This document shows, in pieces, positions 55,901-63,165 of a DNA stretch of 64,000 bases. Position numbers and translations under genes: made by a program. Each line of letters starts with the position of its first letter. Position 1 is the first letter of the stretch. This stretch comes from Pontiella desulfatans (lineage in GTDB: Bacteria; Verrucomicrobiota; Kiritimatiellia; Kiritimatiellales; Pontiellaceae): contig NZ_CAAHFG010000005.1 of assembly GCF_900890425.1 (NCBI RefSeq), forward strand, positions 372,001 through 436,000, read 5' to 3'. A model generated the notes under the pieces. The model saw nothing but the letters and a program-made list of their open reading frames with translations, was not told where the DNA came from and made no database searches.

Positions 55901-57226
55901 AAGGCGTCATTCCCGATCATGAGCGTTCTTTCCGGCGCGGAGGGATTGGAGTGCCGCATCCGGGTGCTGAAGCGCGAATCGATCGATGTTGCCTCGGAGT
56001 CCCACGATTGCTGGAAGATCCGCATCCAGGTTTACATGGGCGCGATGAAGGCGGTCGAACAGACGGCTTGGTTCACGGTGGAGAATCACGTACCCGTAAA
56101 ATTCGTGACGGATCAGATGGATATGTTGCTGGCCGAACACACCTCCGCTCGCCAGGAAACCATGGAGCTCAAAGCGCATGGGGCCAGAATCGATCTGCCG
56201 AAGGATTGGTTTGGCTATGTACTGCCAAGCGCGGGCAAGGATTCGGAAATCGTCCGTCTGCTGCCGCCGGATATGAAACTGACGGCCATGCTGTGCAAGG
56301 ACATCCGGGACACCGGGGTGGGATCGCCGAAGAGTGCCGCATCGAAAGATATCAAGGTGCTCAAGGGTTATCATAAAAACTACCAGGTTCGGCAAAACTC
56401 CCAACGAACGAACTATGCTGATGGCTTGAAGGTGAGTCATGTCTTTGCCGCGGACTACGAGGAGCAGGGGCGGGAGATGACGGAATACCGCGCCTACTTC
56501 ACGGCGGACTCCCGGGTCTTCTGGTTCGTCTTCCGCATGGATCGCGGCGAATTTGAATCGGTGCGTGATGAGCTGGATGCCATCATCGACGGATTGAAGA
56601 TCATTCTCGATCCGGATGCTGGAATTACGCCGTTTGCCCATGCCAGAAAACTCAAGGTTGAATTTACATCGGAAGAAGCAGAAGTGCCGTTCTATTGTCG
56701 AGCCAATGTTCCGGAGTCTAAGGAACTTGAAGGTGAATACACCACGCCAGTTGTGTTGACATCCGAACAGAATCGGCTGGATGTAACCATACTGCCGACA
56801 TCGTCTGGTTCAGTGAGAGCCGATTTGCGAGCAGGTGTTCTCAACAATGTTTCTTACAGCGGCTCCACCCCTTTCCGGTTGCAAGCTGGCAAAAACGGTA
56901 CCAGTTCCAGTGGCGATTCCCGGTTTCAGACTTTCTTCACAACGATCAGAGTGATGGATGGCGATGCTCACGTTGGAACTGGAAAATTCCGTTTTTATCG
57001 ACAGAAAATGACTGTTATTCAGTTGGATGGCTATGTATTGAAAGTTGATGCTGCCGTTGAATTCCCGGACACTTTAACTTTGAAGATGCAGTTACTGAAA
57101 GCTGAAGGATCTGAAGTCTTGACTTCACCTTCCCTAACACTGAAGGGAGGGGAAGAAGCTCGTATGAAGATTTCGGCTGATGGAACTCCTTCCTACACCA
57201 TTGAAGTCGAAACGATGGAACTCTAG
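52922..57226 (+). CDS. Large exported multidomain protein, unknown
   Basis: 1434 residues with a signal peptide ending AFAAP near 24. Residues ~45-140 contain DFSTPESAYAAINRVMAKSG, a small NTF2-like domain often seen in PVC envelope proteins. A TPR-like stretch lies at ~315-385 (AIEIYSEIVDADQANRKVV, ALFRLGRCYVEEGKTAEAV). Residues ~400-700 are mostly beta, ~700-830 helical, ~850-1070 resemble a DUF3108-type barrel domain (LLTKTGMEMGHLVWAVNG; DCWKIRIQVYMGAM), and the last ~350 are beta-rich. No catalytic motif was recognised. GGAGG precedes the ATG. The histidine kinase gene starts 1 base after the stop, so it shares the transcript and possibly acts as partner or target of the kinase. Confidence 0.75.
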   Translation: MKTGNLIGCVVVGSCLLVQGAFAAPGSDDADKMVVYEVNRSVADFPMEEDFSTPESAYAAINRVMAKSGNAADWDRVSGKSQKKNQEFSDRGTMWTEAFIREVNVYKGVVARVFAQVRTKDGEVKFDQRSVILKDGQWFNQGQDGLVDSLEEARAIFEKKKERLNPSWKSRQNRMAREYAAAHPDEFRAAATRLFEAIRTAGRITDHEEMIKHLDESNIYYTVHSDYPAWTAWIYRSFKDNPIVDVSLGEPLIEGEELPAFPYSLTLEDGTKLEGRLPFKYYPQGNSWCGIEGLDWHLKPARVRPAGPIAVLLEQGIYTEETVGDLSRAIEIYSEIVDADQANRKVVAEALFRLGRCYVEEGKTAEAVRELRKIVNHYLDQERYVRRAEKLIDKISFHEDFQMPFFPQVVDCRLLFAIQMDLEDSPKVKVGPTLTCYQTDMVSLSLNLKSTLEGKIDCFDLVRRPVGGAIGESMVETVDGSFRSGYERSLENEKPGLYDCEVIGYQGTKVVTHYQCQMEIKPAIMTQISINDIMPDGSIQFSSIQQTPGLQQRMTTQSFISSDFVHIEEMFDEFGTPVEFSETHERNIFRYSMKLNKPAEIGDTLYLESRGWIDGLVNKVSNTADEFIYRMNHSPSAGRTVRRVEIYRIPPETEWLDWPEGTSSHRTLNDGKNELYLEREIPAGGSLLTEFRYRLSNESGKYVKQFAPLKKKADTEEKREALERVEQITANATFHVGALVELAKLVPTAEFNHQRIVKAAELASMFVYNTLPLLEVARIAAKADRECEELDEILELVVRKLGSSPMLVQLARDAIKAADADEKEAIRARITEFQESADYQTLAEALEGQKTLLDPPASKYKPLGLQPAPWKDGDALRFRLLTKTGMEMGHLVWAVNGVEHEGKACWKVEQRLVVPSAGSIMASHVIAEKESFIPISGHTTHQLGSVDATYLPGKVLLRSNGAAAPREVEVPDPIYDNEQVIFLMRHLPLAEQYKASFPIMSVLSGAEGLECRIRVLKRESIDVASESHDCWKIRIQVYMGAMKAVEQTAWFTVENHVPVKFVTDQMDMLLAEHTSARQETMELKAHGARIDLPKDWFGYVLPSAGKDSEIVRLLPPDMKLTAMLCKDIRDTGVGSPKSAASKDIKVLKGYHKNYQVRQNSQRTNYADGLKVSHVFAADYEEQGREMTEYRAYFTADSRVFWFVFRMDRGEFESVRDELDAIIDGLKIILDPDAGITPFAHARKLKVEFTSEEAEVPFYCRANVPESKELEGEYTTPVVLTSEQNRLDVTILPTSSGSVRADLRAGVLNNVSYSGSTPFRLQAGKNGTSSSGDSRFQTFFTTIRVMDGDAHVGTGKFRFYRQKMTVIQLDGYVLKVDAAVEFPDTLTLKMQLLKAEGSEVLTSPSLTLKGGEEARMKISADGTPSYTIEVETMEL

Positions 57227-57227
57227 C

Positions 57228-59495
57228 GTGAAAAAGCAACGCATACAAAACCCGCGCTTTCTGGCCGCCTTGGGATTCTTCGGATTCCTGGGGTTGCTGG
57301 GATTCGACAATCCGGAGGTTCAGCGGTGGGCCAAACTGTCGTGGCTGTCGGTGTTGTCGCTGCTGGTGCTGCTTCCGACGGTGAACGTGGAAAGCAAGCA
57401 GGCGAATTACCGGCTTAATCCCCGGCGCAAAGGATTGCTGGCTTTTCTAGTGTTTCTTCCATTCCTGGGGTTCCTTGGAACCGGGTATGAGTCGTTAGTT
57501 GGCGTGGCATGGCTCTCCATGGTTTCGCAATTTGCCATCGATCAAAAAAAACGGACAAGCGCGGTGCCCTTGAGGGCGGAAATAATCATAGGCATCATCT
57601 TTGTCGGGGCGACCGTTCTTTTTATTGCGTTGGGCTTAGCGAAGATCTGGATGGTTGTTATGGCGCTGACGCTTCCGGTCTCGTTAGCGCTGGCTCCGGT
57701 TTTTGATATCAAGGAGCGGCTGCCGCTGCGCGAGTTGCGCTGGATTGCGCTCTTTTTGGTGATGGCTGTCATTTTTCCGGTCGGTGGCATGACCTGGTTC
57801 ATGACGGCGGCGATGCGCAACGAGCGGGCCGCCGTGAAGCAGCAGATGCTGGAACTTCAGAAGAGTCAGCTCGCCTCGGCGGCCTCGCGATTGAATGACG
57901 AGTTTCTGCGCCTTAAGGATTGTCTGGAAAAACAGCCGGAGTTATCCGCACCGGAACAGTTTTGTCTTCTGGTGCAGAGGCGCTTGGGAGATAGCATTCT
58001 TGTTCTCAGTGAAGACGGATCGCAGTTTTCATATCCGGAATCTGAATGGTTTGAAACAGAGGTGGATGCCTCTCCTGAGGGGCTGGAGCTGAAAACGCGT
58101 GTTCTCGGTTTGATCCGCTCAAAGAATTGGACGGAAGCTAAGGCGCTGTTGGAACAGATGGAAGACGATGAAACGCTGCGGGTGGCGTGCGATTCGTCCG
58201 GTCGGGCCATTCTTCCCGCATTGCTGTTGTTCTATGCTCAGTCGAATCCCGCCGATACCGGAATGTTGGGCGTGCTGCGCAGCCTTGTTCTGGATTATTC
58301 GCTTCCGATGCCATCGGTGCGTCGTCTGTTTTATCTAATGTCGCTCGCGGAATTGGGCGTTGACGTGATGCCGTGGTTGCACGCGGAGCAGATAGCGCAG
58401 CAGGCCTCGGCCTATGCAAAGTTGCCGGACTTTGTGGATGATTCGGGATTTACCCGGTTGCAAAACGCAGACCTTTGGATGCTCCCAAACGCGGAGGCAA
58501 AGACCGCCATTATTTTTCGCGAATCCACGCTGGTTGAGCATTTCCAGTTGATCGTCGATTCCGCTGTTGTCATGAAGAACGTCCGGATGGTCTTAAGCAG
58601 GAAACGAGACCGAATGGCATCGGAGGTGAACGCAACCTGGAGCGGCTGGTATGTCAATCTGTATCTGGATGGAGATCATCCCTTTTCCGAAGAGATGGAT
58701 CGACGAATCCTGGTTTACATTCTGACGGGGATCGGGTTGATCGTGTTTATCAGTGTTGCCGCCGCGCTGCTGGTACGCTCTCTTGTCGCGCAGCAGCGTC
58801 TTACACACATGAAGAATGATTTCGTGGCGACGGTTACGCACGAGCTGAAGACACCGCTGGCTTCGACGCGCATGTTGGTCGATACCCTGCTGGAAGGGCG
58901 CTGTAAGAGTGAATCGCAGCAGCGAGAATATCTCGAGCTCATCGCCCGAGAAAACAAACGGCTCTCACGCCTGATCGACAACTTTCTGACCTTCTCGCGG
59001 ATGGAGCGCAACAAACGCTCGCTTCACTTTGAGGATGTCGCTCCGGGCGAACTGGTGCACATTGCGGTTGAAACGGTACATGAAAACTATGAGCAGTGCG
59101 GCTGTAGTTTGACGGTCGAGATTGCTGAAAATCCGCCACCGATTCTGGCCGACCGAGATTCGATGGTGCAGGTGCTCTTAAATCTACTCGATAACGCCTG
59201 TAAATATTCGGATGGAGATAAATGTATTCGGCTGCGGGTTTTTGAAAAGGAACAGGCGGTTTGTTTCGAGGTGGCCGATAACGGCATTGGCATGACCGCC
59301 CGCGAGCAGTCAAAAATATTTGACCGATTCTATCAGGTCGATCAGAGCATGACGCGTAAAGTCGGCGGGGCCGGGTTAGGGCTGAGTATCGTCAACTTCA
59401 TTGTCGGGGCGCACGGTGGTAAAATCGATATTGAAAGCGAACTGGGCAGTGGTTCGGTCTTTACGGTACGCATTCCTTTGAATGGAGATTCTTGA
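57228..59495 (+). CDS. Sensor histidine kinase, PhoR-like
   Basis: 755 residues from a GTG. The N-terminus has several membrane helices (FLAALGFFGFLGLLGF and four more to ~210), then a large extracytoplasmic helical domain (~215-490), another helix at ~500-525, and a kinase core: HisKA with VTHELKTPLASTRML (phospho-His), N box NLLDNACKYS, G1 DNGIGM and G2 GGAGLGLSIV. It autophosphorylates and passes phosphate to the regulator encoded 116 bp downstream. The GTG is chosen because an upstream ATG overlaps the previous gene by 47 bases. Confidence 0.88.
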   Translation: MKKQRIQNPRFLAALGFFGFLGLLGFDNPEVQRWAKLSWLSVLSLLVLLPTVNVESKQANYRLNPRRKGLLAFLVFLPFLGFLGTGYESLVGVAWLSMVSQFAIDQKKRTSAVPLRAEIIIGIIFVGATVLFIALGLAKIWMVVMALTLPVSLALAPVFDIKERLPLRELRWIALFLVMAVIFPVGGMTWFMTAAMRNERAAVKQQMLELQKSQLASAASRLNDEFLRLKDCLEKQPELSAPEQFCLLVQRRLGDSILVLSEDGSQFSYPESEWFETEVDASPEGLELKTRVLGLIRSKNWTEAKALLEQMEDDETLRVACDSSGRAILPALLLFYAQSNPADTGMLGVLRSLVLDYSLPMPSVRRLFYLMSLAELGVDVMPWLHAEQIAQQASAYAKLPDFVDDSGFTRLQNADLWMLPNAEAKTAIIFRESTLVEHFQLIVDSAVVMKNVRMVLSRKRDRMASEVNATWSGWYVNLYLDGDHPFSEEMDRRILVYILTGIGLIVFISVAAALLVRSLVAQQRLTHMKNDFVATVTHELKTPLASTRMLVDTLLEGRCKSESQQREYLELIARENKRLSRLIDNFLTFSRMERNKRSLHFEDVAPGELVHIAVETVHENYEQCGCSLTVEIAENPPPILADRDSMVQVLLNLLDNACKYSDGDKCIRLRVFEKEQAVCFEVADNGIGMTAREQSKIFDRFYQVDQSMTRKVGGAGLGLSIVNFIVGAHGGKIDIESELGSGSVFTVRIPLNGDS

Positions 59496-59611
59496 TAGAA
59501 TGAATCACAAGATACATAAAACTTACAAAGTAAGTGAGTCCCTGCTTTTGGTTCTCTTGTGTTGTTTTGTGCATTTTGTGGTAAAAAACTTCACATGGAT
59601 AAGGAGTTGAG

Positions 59612-60292
59612 ATGGCAGGGGAAACCATACTGATTGTTGAAGACGATGCGGCGATGATGCGCGGGCTGAAGGATAACTTCGAGTATTCCGGCTATAACGT
59701 TGTGACGGCCTGCGAAGGCGAGCAGGGGCTCGAAACGGCACTGAACCTGAAGCCGGATCTGATTTTGCTCGACCTCATGTTGCCCGGTATTAACGGCTAT
59801 GAAATCTGCCGCCTCATCCGCGCCGAAGGAGTCGAAATCCCGATCATCATGCTTACGGCAAAGAGCCAGGAATCGGACATTGTGCTGGGACTGAATATCG
59901 GAGCGAACGACTATGTCACGAAACCGTTCAGCATTAAGGAACTGCTCGCCCGGGTGAATGCCATGCTGCGCAACGTCCGTAAGCCGGAGGCGCAGGTCTT
60001 CAGTTTTGGCGAATGCGAACTGAACCTGAGTTCGCAAACCTTATCCCGTAGCGGGAAGGCGGTTGAACTGACTCCCAAAGAGCTCGGTCTACTGACCCTG
60101 TTTGTGAAACATCCCGGCCAGGCGCTGACGCGCGATCAGATTCTGAATGCCGTGTGGGGGTATGATATCATCGTGACTCAACGCAGTGTGGACCGCTGTA
60201 TTAACTCATTGCGGCACAAAGTGGGGAATCCGAATCATATCCAGACCGTCCGCGAAATCGGCTACCGCTTCGAGCTGGGGGCTGATTCATAA
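59612..60292 (+). CDS. Response regulator, OmpR/PhoB family
   Basis: 226 residues. The receiver domain has the acidic pair EDD at ~10-12, phospho-acceptor Asp54 (ILLDLMLPG), LTAK and Lys104 in VTKPFS. The C-terminal winged helix (~130-222) ends with the recognition helix QRSVDRCINSLRHKVG and the hairpin IGYRFEL. OmpR/PhoB proteins bind direct repeats with a 10-11-bp period, which is exactly the form of the four GTAACA boxes upstream of this cluster. An AAGGAG ribosome site precedes the ATG. Separated from the kinase by a repeat-rich 116-bp gap without a GTAACA box. Confidence 0.93.
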   Translation: MAGETILIVEDDAAMMRGLKDNFEYSGYNVVTACEGEQGLETALNLKPDLILLDLMLPGINGYEICRLIRAEGVEIPIIMLTAKSQESDIVLGLNIGANDYVTKPFSIKELLARVNAMLRNVRKPEAQVFSFGECELNLSSQTLSRSGKAVELTPKELGLLTLFVKHPGQALTRDQILNAVWGYDIIVTQRSVDRCINSLRHKVGNPNHIQTVREIGYRFELGADS

Positions 60293-60380
60293 ACACCTGC
60301 TCGAAGACTCGCTCAAGACACGAAGCAACGCAAAGAAAAGCAACTTAGAGTGCTTAGTGTCTTTGTGTTTCATTATTGCG

Positions 60381-60854
60381 TTAGTATGGGGTGCGGTCGG
60401 GCTTGTTTTTCCAGCTATTGAATACGTTTTGCGCCTCAGTTTGCAGGTGCTGTTCGGTTTCCAAGGTTCGGACGTTCCAATCTTTGGAAACTTCTTCATA
60501 GAGGAATCGGTCGTCGAAACCGGCATCGGCGGCATCGGATTGAGAACCCGCAAAGTAGAGCGCATCGAGCCGGGCCCAGTAGATGGTGGAGAGGCACATG
60601 GGGCAGGGCTCGCAGCTGGAATAGATTTCGCATCCCTCGAGCGTGAAGGTTTTCTGCGTTTTACAGGCCTTTCGGATGGCCTCAACTTCTCCATGCGCGG
60701 TTGGATCGTTCTGCGAGGTGACGCAGTTCCAGCCTTTGGAAATAATGTTGCCATCTTTCACAATGACGGCTGCAAAAGGGCCTCCGTCACCGGCTTCCAT
60801 ATGTTCTCTGGAGAGCCGGATTGCTTCGCGGAGGAATGATTCTTCGAAGGGCAT
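60381..60854 (-). CDS. Guanine/cytosine-type nucleobase deaminase
   Basis: 157 residues of the GuaD-like cytidine/deoxycytidylate deaminase superfamily. The zinc site is HGEVEAIRKAC (His, catalytic Glu) with SSCEPCPMCLS (two Cys). ARLDALYFAGSQSDAADAGFDD matches guanine deaminases more than tRNA deaminases. The C-terminal FNSWKNKPDRTPY is the normal swapped tail of guanine deaminases. It probably converts guanine to xanthine, although the substrate is not certain. The start codon overlaps the ankyrin gene stop by one base (TAATG), so the two are coupled. Confidence 0.85.
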   Translation of the reverse strand: MPFEESFLREAIRLSREHMEAGDGGPFAAVIVKDGNIISKGWNCVTSQNDPTAHGEVEAIRKACKTQKTFTLEGCEIYSSCEPCPMCLSTIYWARLDALYFAGSQSDAADAGFDDRFLYEEVSKDWNVRTLETEQHLQTEAQNVFNSWKNKPDRTPY

Positions 60855-61459
60855 TACTCTGCGGCAGCTTCTTTCTTCGGCGCTTCCGTTTTTGCGGCAG
60901 CTTCTTTCAGGATTTGGGCAACTGCGGCGTGGCCAGCTTTGTCGGCGAACGTTTCGGCCGTGTCGCCATCAATATCCTCGAGGGAGAGGTTGGCCTTGTT
61001 TTTCAAGAGGAGCTTGACGTTCTCGGCCTGGCCTTCGGCCGCGGCCCACATGAGGGCTGAAAAGTGTTCGTTGTTGTCGACCATGTTGATCTTGGCACCG
61101 CTATCGAGCAGAAGCTGGACGGTCTCGGTCCCGGCGGGAGCACTGGCGGCAAACATGAGCGGAGAGGTGCCAATTTGATCCTGGGCGTTGACGTCCGCAC
61201 CGGCGTCGATCAGCTTCTTGACGATGTCGGTCTGGCCGTTGAAGGCGGCATACATGAGCACGGTGCGGTTTTCGGGATCGCGCTCGTTGACCTTGTAGCC
61301 CTGCTTGAGCGCCTTCTCGACCACGTCGGTTTTTCCGTAGAGGGCGGCCTCGACCACTTCCTGCTGGGTGATGGCGGCGACCGTGTTGGTGGTTTCGGCC
61401 CGGACTCCAAGAAGGGTGGAGGCCAGCACGGCGAGGGTCAGGATTCGGATAGGGGTCAT
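60854..61459 (-). CDS. Exported ankyrin-repeat protein
   Basis: 201 residues with a signal peptide ending GVRAE near 21. About four and a half ankyrin repeats follow: VVEAALYGKTDVVEKAL, TVLMYAAFNGQTDIVKKL, SPLMFAASAPAGTETVQLL and SALMWAAAEGQAENVKLLL. The C-terminus is rich in Lys, Glu and Ala. Ankyrin repeats bind other proteins; the partner is unknown and, given export, must be periplasmic. Directly upstream of the deaminase in the same operon, which is an odd pairing because that enzyme is cytoplasmic. Confidence 0.9.
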   Translation of the reverse strand: MTPIRILTLAVLASTLLGVRAETTNTVAAITQQEVVEAALYGKTDVVEKALKQGYKVNERDPENRTVLMYAAFNGQTDIVKKLIDAGADVNAQDQIGTSPLMFAASAPAGTETVQLLLDSGAKINMVDNNEHFSALMWAAAEGQAENVKLLLKNKANLSLEDIDGDTAETFADKAGHAAVAQILKEAAAKTEAPKKEAAAE

Positions 61460-61593
61460 GGTGGTTCCTTTTAATAGGGTTTAAGGGGAACATCCGACCA
61501 CAGTTCCACGGGCAAGGCAAGGGGAATAACGGTTGCGGGATGCGTGGCGGGCCGGTAGACTCCAAGGCGTGGGAAGTGAAAGGAGCCACTACG

Positions 61594-63018
61594 ATGGAAG
61601 CGAACAAACGGATCCGGTTTATCGGGTTGCTGGCGGTCGGCCTGCTTCTGGCTGTCGGCGCGGAGGACCGCAAAAGCAATATCACCTCCGCCGATGCCCG
61701 CCGGACCGTGGGCGAAGTGGCGGCATTCCAGCAGTTTCCGGCCGACTACCGGCTGGCGCGCATGGGGAGCATCCGGGGCGGGGAGGCCTTCTTCCACATC
61801 TTCACAACCTGGCTCAAGGATACGGGGAAGTGGCGGACGCTGGTGTTCGAGAACAGCGGGGCCTACCTGGGCTACTACGAGACCAGCAACGAGCCGGCCG
61901 AGCTGGAAAAGTCGGGCATCACCTATCCCGGCCACAGCTATAGCGCCGAGTCTGGCGACAATGCCGAGGGCGAGTTCGACAGCGGCGATTCGCACACCAT
62001 CGTTTTTTCCACGAACGGGCCGCCGGATCTCGTGAAGTTCGAGGAAAAAACCTTCACCTTTGTTTCGTCCCCCAAGCGCATCCGGCCGGATACCCCCGGC
62101 TATCGCTTCGTCCTCGTGGCCAACCGCATGGCCGATTCCATCAACCAGGGCCGCTATCTGCGCATCCGCGACGATTTCAGCGCGCGGGCCCTCGCCAAGC
62201 TTTCCGAGGAGCGGACGAAAACCGCCTTTGCCAACCTGCGCCAGCGGCTGGGCAAGATCGAACGCCTCGATGCCCCCTGGGTGCAGCAGGAAAGCATCGC
62301 GGTCTTTCCGGTCTCGTTCGAGAAGGGGGTGGTTGGCCTGGAACTTTCGCTGGATGCCGACGACAAGATTAGCGGACTCCGGATTCTGCCCTTCACGACC
62401 GCCTTCCCCGAGCTGCCGCCCCACCAGACGGCCCTCACGTTGCCCTACGGAGGGCGGTGGCGCGTGATGTGGGGAGGCGACAACCGGCAGACGAGCAAAT
62501 ATTTCGGCAACCGTGTCCGGCAACATGCGCGCGAGTTCGTGATTGCCGATCGCTATGGGCTGACCTATCTCGAAGAAGGGAAAAAGAACGCCGACTTCTT
62601 CGCCTTCGGCCGCCCGGTCGTGGCGCCCGCCGCCGGCGAGGTGATCGCCGTGGTGAACGGGGTGGAGGACAACCGGCCGCGCTCGCCCAACACCTTTGCG
62701 GGGCTCGGAAACATGGTGGTCATCCAGCATGCGACCAACGAGGTGTCGGTGATTGGCCACCTGATGAACGACAGCATCCTGGTCAAGACCGGCCAGGTGG
62801 TGGCGGTGCGACAGCCCATTGCACGATGCGGCAACTCCGGCGACTCGACCCAACCGAGCATCTACTACCACCTGCAGGACAATCCCGCGCCCGACACCGG
62901 CTCGGGTTATCGACCCCAATTCCGCAACGTGCTCATTTGGGATCGTGGCCGGGGGCGGGTCGATGCCAAGCACTCGCCGTCGCGCGGCGAATATGTCGAG
63001 CAGCATTCAGCGCCGTAG
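61594..63018 (+). CDS. M23-family metallopeptidase
   Basis: 474 residues from MEANKRIR with AAAGGAG upstream. A signal peptide lies at ~8-24 (FIGLLAVGLLLAVGA). The first ~300 residues are a beta-rich domain not seen in the common lysostaphin-like members. The M23 domain is at ~310-470: GGRWRVMWGGDN, QHAREFVIADRYG, GNMVVIQHAT, VIGHLMNDS and the zinc-site YYHLQDNP. It should cut peptide bridges in peptidoglycan, or bind them if zinc ligands are incomplete: the first His/Asp pair here is spaced unlike the usual HxxxxxxxD and deserves care. Confidence 0.85.
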   Translation: MEANKRIRFIGLLAVGLLLAVGAEDRKSNITSADARRTVGEVAAFQQFPADYRLARMGSIRGGEAFFHIFTTWLKDTGKWRTLVFENSGAYLGYYETSNEPAELEKSGITYPGHSYSAESGDNAEGEFDSGDSHTIVFSTNGPPDLVKFEEKTFTFVSSPKRIRPDTPGYRFVLVANRMADSINQGRYLRIRDDFSARALAKLSEERTKTAFANLRQRLGKIERLDAPWVQQESIAVFPVSFEKGVVGLELSLDADDKISGLRILPFTTAFPELPPHQTALTLPYGGRWRVMWGGDNRQTSKYFGNRVRQHAREFVIADRYGLTYLEEGKKNADFFAFGRPVVAPAAGEVIAVVNGVEDNRPRSPNTFAGLGNMVVIQHATNEVSVIGHLMNDSILVKTGQVVAVRQPIARCGNSGDSTQPSIYYHLQDNPAPDTGSGYRPQFRNVLIWDRGRGRVDAKHSPSRGEYVEQHSAP

Positions 63019-63052
63019 GGAAACCCCAACGCGGCTTATGCAGGGAAATTAG

Positions 63053-63129
63053 GCAAAATGATTTAATGCAAAATGTTGAACACGCGACCATCCAACTCGA
63101 AGCCAACATTTTGCATTAAATGATTTTGC
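63053..63129. repeat. Solo inverted repeat of the GxxExxY element, no gene inside
   Basis: 26-bp arms (63053-63078 and 63104-63129) with one mismatch enclose 25 bp. The right arm is identical to the left arm of the GxxExxY unit at 19297-19322. It lies 34 bp after the M23 gene and 36 bp before the end of deoB. It looks like a minimal, gene-free version of the element. Confidence 0.85.
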
Positions 63130-63165
63130 TATCATCGTTCTGGCGCATAGGGGGGGCGGTTTTCG

